Shown here piece by piece: positions 28,959 through 37,546 of a DNA stretch of 64,000 nucleotides (its first letter is position 1; every line of letters begins with the position of its first letter). The notes beneath the pieces are model-generated. The model did not search any database, was not told the DNA's origin, and saw only the letters and a program-made list of their open reading frames with translations. The position numbers were made by a program, and so were the translations under genes. Source of the stretch: Oscillatoria nigro-viridis PCC 7112 (lineage in GTDB: Bacteria > Cyanobacteriota > Cyanobacteriia > Cyanobacteriales > Microcoleaceae); assembly GCF_000317475.1 (NCBI RefSeq), contig NC_019729.1:6524501-6588500 (forward strand). Reading direction: 5' to 3'.

Positions 28959-29930
28959 ATGTCAAATCGCAATTATGCCATTGTGGGCACGGGAGCTTTA
29001 GGGGGATTCTACGGTGCTAGACTGCAACAAGCAGGTTTAGAAGTCAATTTTTTGCTTCGTAGTGATTACGATTACGTCAAAGAACACGGTTTGATTGTCG
29101 AGTCTCCCGAAGGCGACTTCACCCTCCCCCACGTCCGCGCCTACCACGACGCGCACAAAATGCCTCAGTGCGACGTAGTAATTGTAGCGCTGAAAACAAC
29201 TCAAAATCACTTGTTGCCCAAAATTTTGCCTCCTTTATTAAAGGATAACGGCGCGGTTTTAGTATTGCAAAACGGATTGAATACGGAACCAGAAGTAGCT
29301 AAAATAGTCGGTGCAGAACGAGTAGTTGGCGGGCTGTGTTTTTTGTGTTCTTATAAAGTTGGCCCCGGTCACATCTGCCATCTAGATTACGGCACTATCA
29401 CGCTCGGAGAATATGCCCAAGACTACAAAGCAATCGGTATTACTAATAGAATGCACCAAATTGCTAAGGATTTTAAACGTGCTCATATTCCTATTAAAAT
29501 GAGCGAAGATTTGCTATTGTCAAGGTGGAAAAAGCTGGTTTGGAATATTCCTTATAACGGGCTGTCTGTAGTGTTGGATGCGAGAACTGACGAACTGATG
29601 GCTAATCCCGATACTCTGATTTTAGTTAAGGAAATGATGGGGGAAGTGGTAGCGGGAGCCAAAAGTTGCGATCGCATTATTCCCGATGACTTTATCCCAC
29701 AAATGCTCGAATACACTCAGAAAATGAAGCCTTACCGCACGAGCATGAAAATCGATTATGATGAATCGCGGCCCCTAGAAGTTGAGGCGATTTTTGGTAA
29801 TCCGATACGGGTGGCACAGCAAGCAGGTATTAAGTTGCCTCAAATAGAGGTACTTTACCGAATGTTGAAGTTTGTGGACGTTCAAAGACAAGAAGCAGAG
29901 AGGACGAGAAGGCTGTTAGGTTTGCACTAA
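28959..29930 (+). CDS. Putative 2-dehydropantoate 2-reductase (PanE/ApbA family)
   Basis: A 323-residue NADPH-dependent reductase. The N-terminal dinucleotide-binding motif is GTGALGGFYGARLQQAG; further family marks are VVIVALKTTQNH, LVLQNGLNTEP and the catalytic-lysine region SRWKKLVWNIPYNGLSVVLD, then SMKIDYDESRPLEVEAIFGN. PanE reduces ketopantoate to pantoate for coenzyme A synthesis, but this family has paralogs acting on other 2-keto acids, so panE itself is not certain. It stands alone on the plus strand between menI and the minus-strand men genes. Confidence 0.85.
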   Translation: MSNRNYAIVGTGALGGFYGARLQQAGLEVNFLLRSDYDYVKEHGLIVESPEGDFTLPHVRAYHDAHKMPQCDVVIVALKTTQNHLLPKILPPLLKDNGAVLVLQNGLNTEPEVAKIVGAERVVGGLCFLCSYKVGPGHICHLDYGTITLGEYAQDYKAIGITNRMHQIAKDFKRAHIPIKMSEDLLLSRWKKLVWNIPYNGLSVVLDARTDELMANPDTLILVKEMMGEVVAGAKSCDRIIPDDFIPQMLEYTQKMKPYRTSMKIDYDESRPLEVEAIFGNPIRVAQQAGIKLPQIEVLYRMLKFVDVQRQEAERTRRLLGLH

Positions 29931-30030
29931 TTGGGAATTGGGAATTGGGAATTGGGCCGGGCCGGGGCGGGTTTGTGAGATTTCTCACTGGTGTTGTAGA
30001 TATTAGTGAACCCGCCCCTACAGGAATTAA
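29930..30030. repeat. attggga heptamer run and gcgggttt inverted repeat
   Basis: About four ttgggaa/attggga units follow the reductase stop, then ggggcgggttt is mirrored by aacccgcccc across about 40 bases. It lies between convergent genes and may act as a bidirectional terminator (inference). Confidence 0.65.
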
Positions 30031-30056
30031 TGTCAAATCCGGTTAATACTCTCGAT

Positions 30057-31478
30057 TCACCGGCAATGACACATCGCAATTTCTTGCAATTGTTCTCGAT
30101 TGACTTTGCCTTGAGAATTGCGCGGCAATTGTTCGACGACTACCCAATATTTCGGTCGCTTAAACTTGCTCAATTTATCTTCTATTGCCGCTTGCAGATT
30201 TTTGACAGTAACTTCGGAATTAGCGGGAACGTAGATAGCCGTAACGACTTGACCCCAATCTTTGTCTGGCAAGCCAATTACAGCAATATCCGCAACTAAA
30301 TTAGTCGATCGCACAACGGCTTCAACTTCCGCCGGAAATACATTTTCTCCACCTGTGATAATTTTGTCGCTGCTGCGTCCGACGATATTTAAGTAGTTAT
30401 TTTTATCAAAAAATCCCAAATCGTCTAATTGGAAATATTGGCTAACGCCAAATTGTTCAGGATAATAACCCAACGCCAAAGATTTAGCATTTACCGCAAT
30501 ATTTCCGATTTGATTGTCGCACAAAATATCGCCATTGGCACTGCGAATAGTTATTTGAGCGTGCGGTAAAGTTTGACCGGAACTGTTATTGCCAGCGAGA
30601 AAATCTTGGGGTTTTAGTGTAGCAATTTGCGAGGCGGTTTCGGTCATGCCATAACTGGGCGCTAATTTGATTTGATAGTTTCTAGCTGTTTCTAAAAGTT
30701 CCGGCCAAGCGGGAGCACCGCCCAAAAGTACGGCCCGAAACCGTCCCAGCCAATTAGCTGTATCTGGGTTTTGCAGCAGCCGTTGCAGTTGAGTTGGAAC
30801 TAAAGAAATGAAAAATTCTTCTGGTTCGATGTCGCATATTTTACCATTTTCTAATTCTTTAAATGGCTGAATTGCCAGTCGTCCGCCGCTAGTAAAGGAA
30901 CGCATAAATTGCATTAAACCGCTGACGTGGTATAATGGCAAAACGCAGAAAGAGTTGATTTTGTCAACTTGAAAATATTGTTGAAAACCTTGTACAGATG
31001 CCGTTAGTGTTTCCCAAGTGTGGATGGCAAAACGGATTTTTCCTGAAGAACCGCCGGTGGGAATCATGATTGTATCAAAACCGCTTTTAGTCTGCGAAGG
31101 GAATTCGCGGCTATACAAACGAAGTCCGCCTTCACGGACTGGGATATAGGGAGTGGTGGGAAGCGGGTATTGTCCTAAAAATATGTCTGGTTGGACTAAA
31201 TCAAAGACTTGTTCCCATTCTGGTTTTACCCAGTTGGGATTGCACAGAAAAATCGGGCATTTGGTGGCGCGGGCGGCGGTGAAACTGGCAAGAAATTGCA
31301 CTGGTTCTGGTTCGGCGAGGCAAATTTTTGGGGGTGTTTTTTGTGCGGGATTTTGGGTGATTTCTTGAAATAGCCGATCGACAATTCGGGCAAATTCGCG
31401 ACTGTCACAACCGATAAGCCAATTATCAGGGAATCCAGACGCGATATCCAGGATATTTACTGTTAGATTTGTTGCCAT
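30057..31478 (-). CDS. menE: 2-succinylbenzoate-CoA ligase
   Basis: A 473-residue member of the acyl-adenylate-forming superfamily. Visible are the P-loop MIPTGGSSGKIRFAIHTW, the adenylate motif YGMTETASQI, the hinge region LGFFDKNNYLNIVGRSSDKI, and the C-terminal NSQGKVNREQL with the catalytic lysine. MenE activates o-succinylbenzoate to its CoA ester with ATP. It is the last gene of the minus-strand run menA, two small genes, menH, menC, menE. The start is ATG 31478 (MATNLTVN); upstream GTG and TTG codons are in frame but lack support. The 83-base gap to menC contains a tctaaaa tandem run. Confidence 0.93.
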   Translation of the reverse strand: MATNLTVNILDIASGFPDNWLIGCDSREFARIVDRLFQEITQNPAQKTPPKICLAEPEPVQFLASFTAARATKCPIFLCNPNWVKPEWEQVFDLVQPDIFLGQYPLPTTPYIPVREGGLRLYSREFPSQTKSGFDTIMIPTGGSSGKIRFAIHTWETLTASVQGFQQYFQVDKINSFCVLPLYHVSGLMQFMRSFTSGGRLAIQPFKELENGKICDIEPEEFFISLVPTQLQRLLQNPDTANWLGRFRAVLLGGAPAWPELLETARNYQIKLAPSYGMTETASQIATLKPQDFLAGNNSSGQTLPHAQITIRSANGDILCDNQIGNIAVNAKSLALGYYPEQFGVSQYFQLDDLGFFDKNNYLNIVGRSSDKIITGGENVFPAEVEAVVRSTNLVADIAVIGLPDKDWGQVVTAIYVPANSEVTVKNLQAAIEDKLSKFKRPKYWVVVEQLPRNSQGKVNREQLQEIAMCHCR

Positions 31479-31561
31479 AGATGCTTTCACCAAGTTTCTC
31501 GATTCAAAACAATTACCTAACCCGCTTGATTTAGTCGTGGGAGTAATCTAAAATCTAAAAT

Positions 31562-32698
31562 CTAAAATCTAAAATCTAAAATCGAATGATTGTCATCGAA
31601 CCAGGAATCGGTGCCGAACCCGAGTGCTCTCTTATTTAAAGACAATTGTGTTGCTAAATTTAATGCTGCTTGTCGGCCGATTTCGGTTTCAAATACTGAT
31701 GAGAAAACAGCGTCTATATTGTGAGTTTGACAAAATTTTCGCAGTTGGGATGGAGAACCAGCAATCGCAGGTTTAATGACGAAAATGCCCCGCCAGCCTT
31801 GGCTGTAGCATTCTTGGATGCGATCGAGGTTGGCGGCAGATTCATCAAGGGCGATCGGAGTTGCATAAATAGCATTCAATTCTACCATTTCCTGAAACTG
31901 TGTTACTGGCAGCGGCTGTTCCAAAAATTCAATGTCTGCAGAAAAGTCGGGAGTTGCTTTTACCTTGTCGCAAGCTTCCAGCCATGTTGTAGCCTGCGAG
32001 TAACTGAGTCCCCCGTTGGCATCTAACCGCAAAAATGCCGATTCTCGATCGCACAAATTGTGCATTGCTTGGATTAGCTGCTGAAACATCTTTAATTCTT
32101 CCTCAATTGCAGCAACACCAATTTTCCATTTAAACGTGCGATATCCGTCTAACCAAAGTATTGGTAAAGCCTGCAAAGCTGTTTCACCTGCTGGCAATAA
32201 ACCGCTGAACCGATTTTTTTCTTCCTCATTCCCAGCCTGTATCCATTGGTGACTGCTTAAGACTGAACCCGCAATCAATGTCGATTTTAGGCGAAGTCTA
32301 GATCCCCCTAAATCCCCCTTAGTAAGGGGGACTTTGAGAATATTTCTTGTCCCCCCCTTAGTAGGGGCGGTGCCCCCGTGCCCGCCCTTGATTAGGGGGG
32401 ATCTAGAGTTTGATACTGCTGACTCAAAGCCAAATTGACAAGCCGGCAATTGGGCGGAAATAGCAAAAATCATCTCTTCTGAAAGATTAGCCGACAACGA
32501 GTTACAAAAATCTAAAGCTTGGTCAAAAGTTTCGGACCCAAACCAACTCAAAGGCGCAACTTCTCCCCAACCAATTCGACCATTTTCGCCAACAAGCCGC
32601 AGGATAATTCCTTCGCGAATATCCCAAATTCCGTGACTTGTTTGCAGCGGTCGCTTAAATTTTCGCTGATAAGTGCGAAACTCGAATTGATAAAGCAT
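31562..32698 (-). CDS. menC: o-succinylbenzoate synthase carrying an in-frame repeat insertion
   Basis: A 378-residue enolase-superfamily enzyme that dehydrates SHCHC to o-succinylbenzoate. The metal ligands and catalytic lysines are in place: FKWKIGV, RLDANGGLSY, IEFLEQPL, IALDESAANL and FVIKPAIAG. MenC is normally 320-330 residues. The surplus is explained by 37 codons at about 98-134 (RSPLIKGGHGGTAP and similar), which match a G/C-rich palindromic element. The insertion lies between the capping domain and the barrel and leaves all catalytic residues intact, so the enzyme is probably still active. It starts 11 bases after the menH stop, in an operon with it. Confidence 0.93.
   Translation of the reverse strand: MLYQFEFRTYQRKFKRPLQTSHGIWDIREGIILRLVGENGRIGWGEVAPLSWFGSETFDQALDFCNSLSANLSEEMIFAISAQLPACQFGFESAVSNSRSPLIKGGHGGTAPTKGGTRNILKVPLTKGDLGGSRLRLKSTLIAGSVLSSHQWIQAGNEEEKNRFSGLLPAGETALQALPILWLDGYRTFKWKIGVAAIEEELKMFQQLIQAMHNLCDRESAFLRLDANGGLSYSQATTWLEACDKVKATPDFSADIEFLEQPLPVTQFQEMVELNAIYATPIALDESAANLDRIQECYSQGWRGIFVIKPAIAGSPSQLRKFCQTHNIDAVFSSVFETEIGRQAALNLATQLSLNKRALGFGTDSWFDDNHSILDFRF
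32297..32407. repeat. 111-base palindromic element inserted in frame in menC
   Basis: The ends tctagatccccctaa and ttaggggggatctaga are near-perfect inverted repeats, with internal ccccctta/taaggggg blocks. Its length is a multiple of three (37 codons). Related G-run blocks lie in menD. Confidence 0.85.
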
Positions 32699-32709
32699 TA
32701 GTTTTTTAG

Positions 32710-33510
32710 TTAATCATAAAATTGTCTCACAACTGTGACAAACTTATCAATATTTTCCAAATGGATATTGTGACCAGCTTTTGGTACAATTTCCAGAAGA
32801 GCGGCCGGACACAATTTGGCAATTTCGGTATTTATAGTTGTAAATTTATCATCATATTCTCCCGCTAGCAAGAGGATAGGGATTTGATTTTGTGAGAGTT
32901 TTTCCCAGAGAGAGGGCTGGTTGCCGGTTCCCATGTTGCGGAGGGATTTGGCTAACTCTAAGGGATTGTTTGCTAAGCGGCTTTCTATGAGTTTGTCGAA
33001 GTTGGGAGAGTTTTTTAAAGATTTGAATAAAGGGCGATCGTACCAGTTGAATAAAAAATCTTTAATATTGCTATTTTCCAGCTTTTGTGCTAGCTGTAAA
33101 TCGGCTTGCAGGCGGTGCGATCGCTCTTTTTCTGTTTTCAATCCCGGAGAGGCTGACTCTAACACTACTTTCTCGAATCTTTCAGGAAAATGTAATGTCA
33201 TGTAAAGTGCCAATCGGCCGCCCATTGAATAGCCCAACAACAAACATTTGTCTATTTGTAAATCATCTAATAACTCGATTAATGCTTGGGCTGTATTGGT
33301 CATATTGTAGCAACTTTCGTCGCCGATTACTCTGGTTTCTCCGTGACCGGGAAGGTCAACTGCTAGACAGCAATAACTTTTAGATAGTAAGGAAATGACG
33401 CTGCTAAAATCTTGAAATTTTCCAGTGAATCCATGCAAAAATAAAATTGTCTGCTGATTTGTGTTACCATTTAAGGAATAGTGAAATTGATAATTTTTAA
33501 ATCTCTCCAT
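32710..33510 (-). CDS. menH: SHCHC synthase (alpha/beta hydrolase fold)
   Basis: A 266-residue alpha/beta-hydrolase. The catalytic triad can be placed at Ser95 (LLGYSMGGRLALY), Asp220 (AGEYDDKFT) and His247 (PKAGHNIHLEN). The oxyanion region LFLHGFTGKFQDF and AVDLPGHGET fit the MenH pattern. MenH eliminates pyruvate from SEPHCHC to give SHCHC. Position directly before menC, 11 bases apart, supports the assignment over a generic hydrolase. The start is taken as ATG 33510; a TTG two codons upstream is the only alternative. Confidence 0.9.
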   Translation of the reverse strand: MERFKNYQFHYSLNGNTNQQTILFLHGFTGKFQDFSSVISLLSKSYCCLAVDLPGHGETRVIGDESCYNMTNTAQALIELLDDLQIDKCLLLGYSMGGRLALYMTLHFPERFEKVVLESASPGLKTEKERSHRLQADLQLAQKLENSNIKDFLFNWYDRPLFKSLKNSPNFDKLIESRLANNPLELAKSLRNMGTGNQPSLWEKLSQNQIPILLLAGEYDDKFTTINTEIAKLCPAALLEIVPKAGHNIHLENIDKFVTVVRQFYD

Positions 33511-33537
33511 ATACAATTCTTACTATAATTGCCGTAT

Positions 33538-33948
33538 TTACTGAAATCTAATTTCCGCATCGCCAACAGAGATAACTGCGTGAAAACGAATGAGAAAGTC
33601 CATACCCAGAAGACCATCTATACGAACATTTGGCGGTATATCGTGGGCAAATACGTCAAAACTTTCTATTAGTTGACCCACGCAATTAAACCAAGATACA
33701 TTAATTACAGGAACAGAGATTCTTCCTTGACCTGTAACTAATTCTTGCCTGCGTAGAGGATTGCGCGTATCGTAACCCAAATCCTCTAATGTTTTAACTG
33801 GCAATACTGTATAGCTGGCTCCCGTATCCACCAATAAACGCACCCGATACTCAGTAGCGTCACCATTATTTCCACCAATGGTTGCTTGCACCGCGAGCAA
33901 ATTTCGTCCGTGACGCAATAAGCGATAAGCTTTTTGATAATCTGGCAT
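33538..33948 (-). CDS. Retropepsin-like aspartyl protease family protein
   Basis: A 136-residue clan AA protein. The catalytic motif LLVDTGASYTVLPVKTLEDL is near residues 33-52, and the flap/second motif IDGLLGMDFLIRFHAVIS lies near the C-terminus. One copy of the Asp motif means a homodimer is needed for catalysis. It lies five bases after the 81-residue gene and 27 bases before menH, so co-transcription with the men genes is likely. Such protease-like genes paired with a small acidic protein recur in cyanobacteria; the substrate and any link to quinone synthesis are unknown. Confidence 0.82.
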   Translation of the reverse strand: MPDYQKAYRLLRHGRNLLAVQATIGGNNGDATEYRVRLLVDTGASYTVLPVKTLEDLGYDTRNPLRRQELVTGQGRISVPVINVSWFNCVGQLIESFDVFAHDIPPNVRIDGLLGMDFLIRFHAVISVGDAEIRFQ

Positions 33949-33953
33949 TTTTG

Positions 33954-34199
33954 TTACAACATAGCTGCTAAGTCTTCAGGGATAGGGCCGGTGTATTCTA
34001 TTGCCACCGATTTTCCCTTCCTTGACAAAGCATTATTGTAAAGCAAATCGCGATCCGGTGAGTGTGCTAAAACTTCACCTCGAAGTACATTCAAATCCTC
34101 ATCCAGTTCAGTGTAAGCAATTAGCACCCACTCGCTAGGATATAAGTGGATAATTTCTTCTAGGCTCAGGATTTTGTCAATTTCTGTTTGCGTACTCAT
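33954..34199 (-). CDS. Small conserved-type protein paired with the aspartyl protease
   Basis: An 81-residue soluble acidic protein (ILSLEEIIHLYPSEWVLIAY, VLAHSPDRDLLYNNAL). The ATG at 34199 has a ggagaat ribosome-binding-like site upstream. It ends five bases before the aspartyl protease gene, so the two are probably translated together. I recognise the pairing as a cyanobacterial arrangement but not a function; a partner or regulator of the protease is possible, as is an unrelated role. Confidence 0.7.
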   Translation of the reverse strand: MSTQTEIDKILSLEEIIHLYPSEWVLIAYTELDEDLNVLRGEVLAHSPDRDLLYNNALSRKGKSVAIEYTGPIPEDLAAML

Positions 34200-34341
34200 G
34201 CTTTTATTCTCCTTTTTTACGATTCAATATGAGGTACGGATTGCTGAATTAAACAAGATTTTGAGAAGTCACCAAACTCCACCAACTCTCTCAACTTAGC
34301 AAACCATACCTCCATTTTACCGTGATTCTCGATCGCCCGAT

Positions 34342-35238
34342 CTACAAAACAAACCCCAACGCCAGCAGCAATCCGCTCGAAAAATGCAGAGTAACTGCGA
34401 TAAACTTAGAGTTGCTGACCTTTCCCGGTTGGTCGTGATAGTCTGTGACATGGCGGCAAAGGTCGATCGCAAATGGCAAACTCCCAAAAATCAACAGCGT
34501 CCAAATTGGGAACATTCCCAAAGCCACAAATAGCACAGTCAAAGCATAAACGCTGCCGCACAACCACTGCAACAACTGAGCACCTTTTTTCGTACCGAGT
34601 CGAACAATCGGCGATTTTTTGCCGGCCGCCAAATCGTCTTCAACTTGATGAAAATGGGAACAAAATAAGATGATACTCGTTGTAATTCCCACGATTGCCG
34701 AAGCCGCAAAATTAGTGGCAGACCAAGTTTGAGTTTGACTGTAATAAGCAGCGGCTAAGGCTAGCGGCCCAAAGGTGAAAAAGCAGATGATTTCCCCTAA
34801 ACCCTGATAGCCAAGACGAAACGGAGGCCCTTGATAAGTGTAGCCGAGAGCACAGCACAAAACTACCAGCAAAATTACTGTTGGGTCTTTTTGCCACCAG
34901 CTTATGGCGCAGATTCCCGACACTCCCACTGCTAAAAACAGATTTGCCAGCCCGAAAATTAAAGTTTTATTTCCGGTTAAATTAACTAGAGAATGCGCTT
35001 TGTTTTTATCGATGCCTGTTTCCGAGTCAAATACATCATTGCTGAGATTCAGCCATGCTATAATCAAAATGGCTGAAATTAAAAATGTCGAAAAAATTGA
35101 CCAATTAATCGTTTGAGTTTCGGCAAAAGCAATTGCAGTTCCTACTGAAATAGGAATCACCGCAACGCTGTACATGGGCGGCTTGATTGCCGCCAGCCAC
35201 AATTTACTATTTGGACGTTCAATTAACTTTGTTGTCAT
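34342..35238 (-). CDS. menA: 1,4-dihydroxy-2-naphthoate prenyltransferase (phytyltransferase)
   Basis: A 298-residue UbiA-superfamily integral membrane enzyme with about eight hydrophobic spans. The Asp-rich motifs are NDVFDSETGIDKNK and HFHQVEDDLAAGKKSP. MenA attaches a phytyl or polyprenyl chain to DHNA in the membrane; in cyanobacteria the product leads to phylloquinone for photosystem I. It heads the minus-strand men run but is 142 bases from the next gene, so it may be separately expressed. The start is ATG 35238 (MTTKLIERPNSKLW); a TTG six codons earlier is unlikely. Confidence 0.93.
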   Translation of the reverse strand: MTTKLIERPNSKLWLAAIKPPMYSVAVIPISVGTAIAFAETQTINWSIFSTFLISAILIIAWLNLSNDVFDSETGIDKNKAHSLVNLTGNKTLIFGLANLFLAVGVSGICAISWWQKDPTVILLVVLCCALGYTYQGPPFRLGYQGLGEIICFFTFGPLALAAAYYSQTQTWSATNFAASAIVGITTSIILFCSHFHQVEDDLAAGKKSPIVRLGTKKGAQLLQWLCGSVYALTVLFVALGMFPIWTLLIFGSLPFAIDLCRHVTDYHDQPGKVSNSKFIAVTLHFSSGLLLALGFVL

Positions 35239-35687
35239 TACACAAACTTGATTCAATTGATAGCAGCGTAGTAATTTTACAATTTTATTGGTGAAGAAAC
35301 TCTACTCTGTATCGGGTTGAGTGCCCGGGGGGCATCCGTTGAGAGGCTTTGCGGGCGATGGCGCGCCCGGTAATGCCCGTCTGCAAACCTCTGCGGGGTC
35401 GATCGCCTGAAAGTCGAGATTGAGTCGCTCAATCTTAAAGTTTTATGTCTAAATGTTTCGATCGATCGCGCGTTGGCGTTAGCTTTCGCGATCCGAAGGA
35501 AAGCCCGCCCCTACGGGGGCTACGCCAACGAAGAGGATCGTCTGTTTTTTGCCCGCCGCTGAGCCCAAACTTTCCGGGAAACTCGAAAGGTCATGTTTTG
35601 CGATCGCCCTCCCGTGCTTAGATCGAAATAGGGGTTCTAGCGGGACAAAACCGCACTCTTTCTGACAAATCTGCTATTCTCGCTTTC
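35239..35687. other. 449-base divergent intergenic region between menA and menF with repeats
   Basis: It holds a repeat-like block at about 35470-35540 (gcgttggcgttagc near one end, gggggctacgccaacg near the other, then gaggatcg) related to the palindrome in the kinase at 21.6 kb. Promoters for both divergent men genes must lie here; I see none that stands out. Confidence 0.5.
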
Positions 35688-37121
35688 ATGACAGTAATAC
35701 CGCACCGCGCTAATCTTTTACAAGACCGCAATCAACTGCATCAGTTTCTGTTAGATTGCCAGCAGTCTTTAACCGACAAAGATCAAACAAAGATAGTTAG
35801 TATTTCTCAGGAGATTGCCCCCGTCGATCCGCTAGTTGTACTTCAAGAGATTTCCGAACCTTGCCAGCGGCACTTTTACTTTGAAAAAAGAGACCCGATT
35901 TCCGGCAACAGTTTTGCGATCGCCGCCCTAGATTCGACCATCCATTTAACAGTAGCCGGAACCGATCGATTTACCCTCGCTCAAAATTTTATTCAATCTT
36001 GTCTTGCCCGAACAATTACCATCGGTACAGAACGCTTGCCCTTCAGCGGGCCGCACTTTTTTTGTAGCTTTGCTTTTTTCGATGAGAATGTCGCCACCAA
36101 TTCTTACTTTCCCCCTGGTCTCGTATTTTTACCAAAATGGCAGATTACTCGCTTGAAAGATAGTTGCACAATTGTTGCAAATGCCATCATAAACCGCGAC
36201 CTAAATATTAAAATTATTACGGATAATATTTGGAAAAATTTTGATAAAATTGCGTCTATTCCTTACAAAAAAATAACTTTTCTGAGAAACAGTTCGATAT
36301 TTTTAAAACAAATTCCTGTGAATGATGCCGCTCAATTTAAAACATCTGTCACGTCGGCTTTAGAATTTATAAAGTCTCAATATTTCAGTAAAATTGTTTT
36401 GTCCCAAGCAATAAATGTCATTTCCAAAACCCCTTTTAGTTTAATAAATTCCTTAAACAACTTGCGCCTTACTTATCCCGGTTGCTACGTATTTTCCACC
36501 AGTAACGGCCAAGGTCAAAATTTTATCGGTGCCAGTCCAGAACGCTTAATCAGCGTTCACAAAAATGAGTTAGTAACAGATGCCTTAGCCGGTTCCGCAC
36601 CGAGGGGAAAAACAGAATCAGAAGATGCGAATTTAGGCAAAGGTTTACTCAACAGCGAAAAGGATATTCGAGAACATCTAGCGGTAATTGATTTTATAGT
36701 CGATCGCCTGTCGAGTCTCGGTATCAATCCCGAATTTTCTCCACTACCGAGACTGCTGCAACTGTCAAACATTCAGCATTTGTGGACGCCCATCAGGGCT
36801 AGAATTCCCCGTGATATTCATTTATTAAAGATTTTATCCCAACTGCATCCAACCCCAGCGGTGGCGGGCGTACCGAGAGATATTGCCCTCAAGCAAATTC
36901 GCGGCTGCGAAAGCTGCGATCGCTCTTTGTATGCAGCACCCCTCGGCTGGATCGATCGCACCGGCAACGGCGAATTTGCCGTCGGCATTCGATCGGCTTT
37001 AATCGACGGCGATCGGGCTATACTTTATGCTGGTGCTGGTATTGTTGCCGGTTCGGAACCAGAAAAAGAACTAGCAGAAATTCAACTGAAATTACAAGCA
37101 CTTTTAAATGCTTTAGTTTAA
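35688..37121 (+). CDS. menF: Isochorismate synthase
   Basis: A 477-residue chorismate-utilising enzyme. Conserved stretches are KIVLSQAINVI, FIGASPERLISV, DALAGSAPRGKTESEDANLG, HLWTPIRARI, HPTPAVAGVPRDIAL, LYAAPLGWIDRTGNGEFAVG and AGAGIVAGSEPEKELAEI; the C-terminal glutamates bind magnesium. MenF converts chorismate to isochorismate, the first committed step of phylloquinone synthesis. It is divergent from menA and upstream of menD on the same strand, with a small minus-strand gene between. A salicylate-type isochorismate synthase is excluded by context. Confidence 0.94.
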   Translation: MTVIPHRANLLQDRNQLHQFLLDCQQSLTDKDQTKIVSISQEIAPVDPLVVLQEISEPCQRHFYFEKRDPISGNSFAIAALDSTIHLTVAGTDRFTLAQNFIQSCLARTITIGTERLPFSGPHFFCSFAFFDENVATNSYFPPGLVFLPKWQITRLKDSCTIVANAIINRDLNIKIITDNIWKNFDKIASIPYKKITFLRNSSIFLKQIPVNDAAQFKTSVTSALEFIKSQYFSKIVLSQAINVISKTPFSLINSLNNLRLTYPGCYVFSTSNGQGQNFIGASPERLISVHKNELVTDALAGSAPRGKTESEDANLGKGLLNSEKDIREHLAVIDFIVDRLSSLGINPEFSPLPRLLQLSNIQHLWTPIRARIPRDIHLLKILSQLHPTPAVAGVPRDIALKQIRGCESCDRSLYAAPLGWIDRTGNGEFAVGIRSALIDGDRAILYAGAGIVAGSEPEKELAEIQLKLQALLNALV

Positions 37122-37173
37122 TTCAGCTAATTTACAGAATGTAGAGTTGTCTGGCTAATTGATTGAGTCTGTG

Positions 37174-37473
37174 TTAATGTTTAATTTTCACTTCCTCAAA
37201 ATGTTCTACTATGGGAAAAGGATCGTAAAAATGGTGAAGCATTCTTTTCCACTCTTGATATTCAGCGGAATTCCTAAATTTAATTGTATGAGCTTCTAAA
37301 TTTTGCCATCTCACCAATAATAGATATTTTCCTTGAACTTCTGTGCAGCGATGAAGTTCGTGAGATAAATAGCCATCTATAGACGCTATCAGACTGGAGG
37401 CTTCTCTAAAAGCTATCTCAAAATCCCCCTCACAGCCAGATTTGACATTCAGCACAACCGCCTCAAGAATCAT
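37174..37473 (-). CDS. Antibiotic-biosynthesis-monooxygenase (ABM) fold protein
   Basis: A 99-residue protein with the ABM/dimeric ferredoxin-like pattern: MILEAVVLNVKSGCEGDFEI, ASSLIASIDGYLSHELHRC, YLLLVRWQNLEAHTIKFRNS and YQEWKRMLHHFYDPFPIVEH. The family includes quinol monooxygenases such as YgiN, but many members have no known activity. It sits between menF and menD on the opposite strand. A link to quinone metabolism is suggestive only. The start is ATG 37473; the frame extends six codons to a TTG. Confidence 0.8.
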   Translation of the reverse strand: MILEAVVLNVKSGCEGDFEIAFREASSLIASIDGYLSHELHRCTEVQGKYLLLVRWQNLEAHTIKFRNSAEYQEWKRMLHHFYDPFPIVEHFEEVKIKH

Positions 37474-37546
37474 AAAAATGTATCCTGACAATTATTTGGG
37501 TATAATATCGTAGCACAATACAAAGTTGAGCTACTCAGATTTAACA

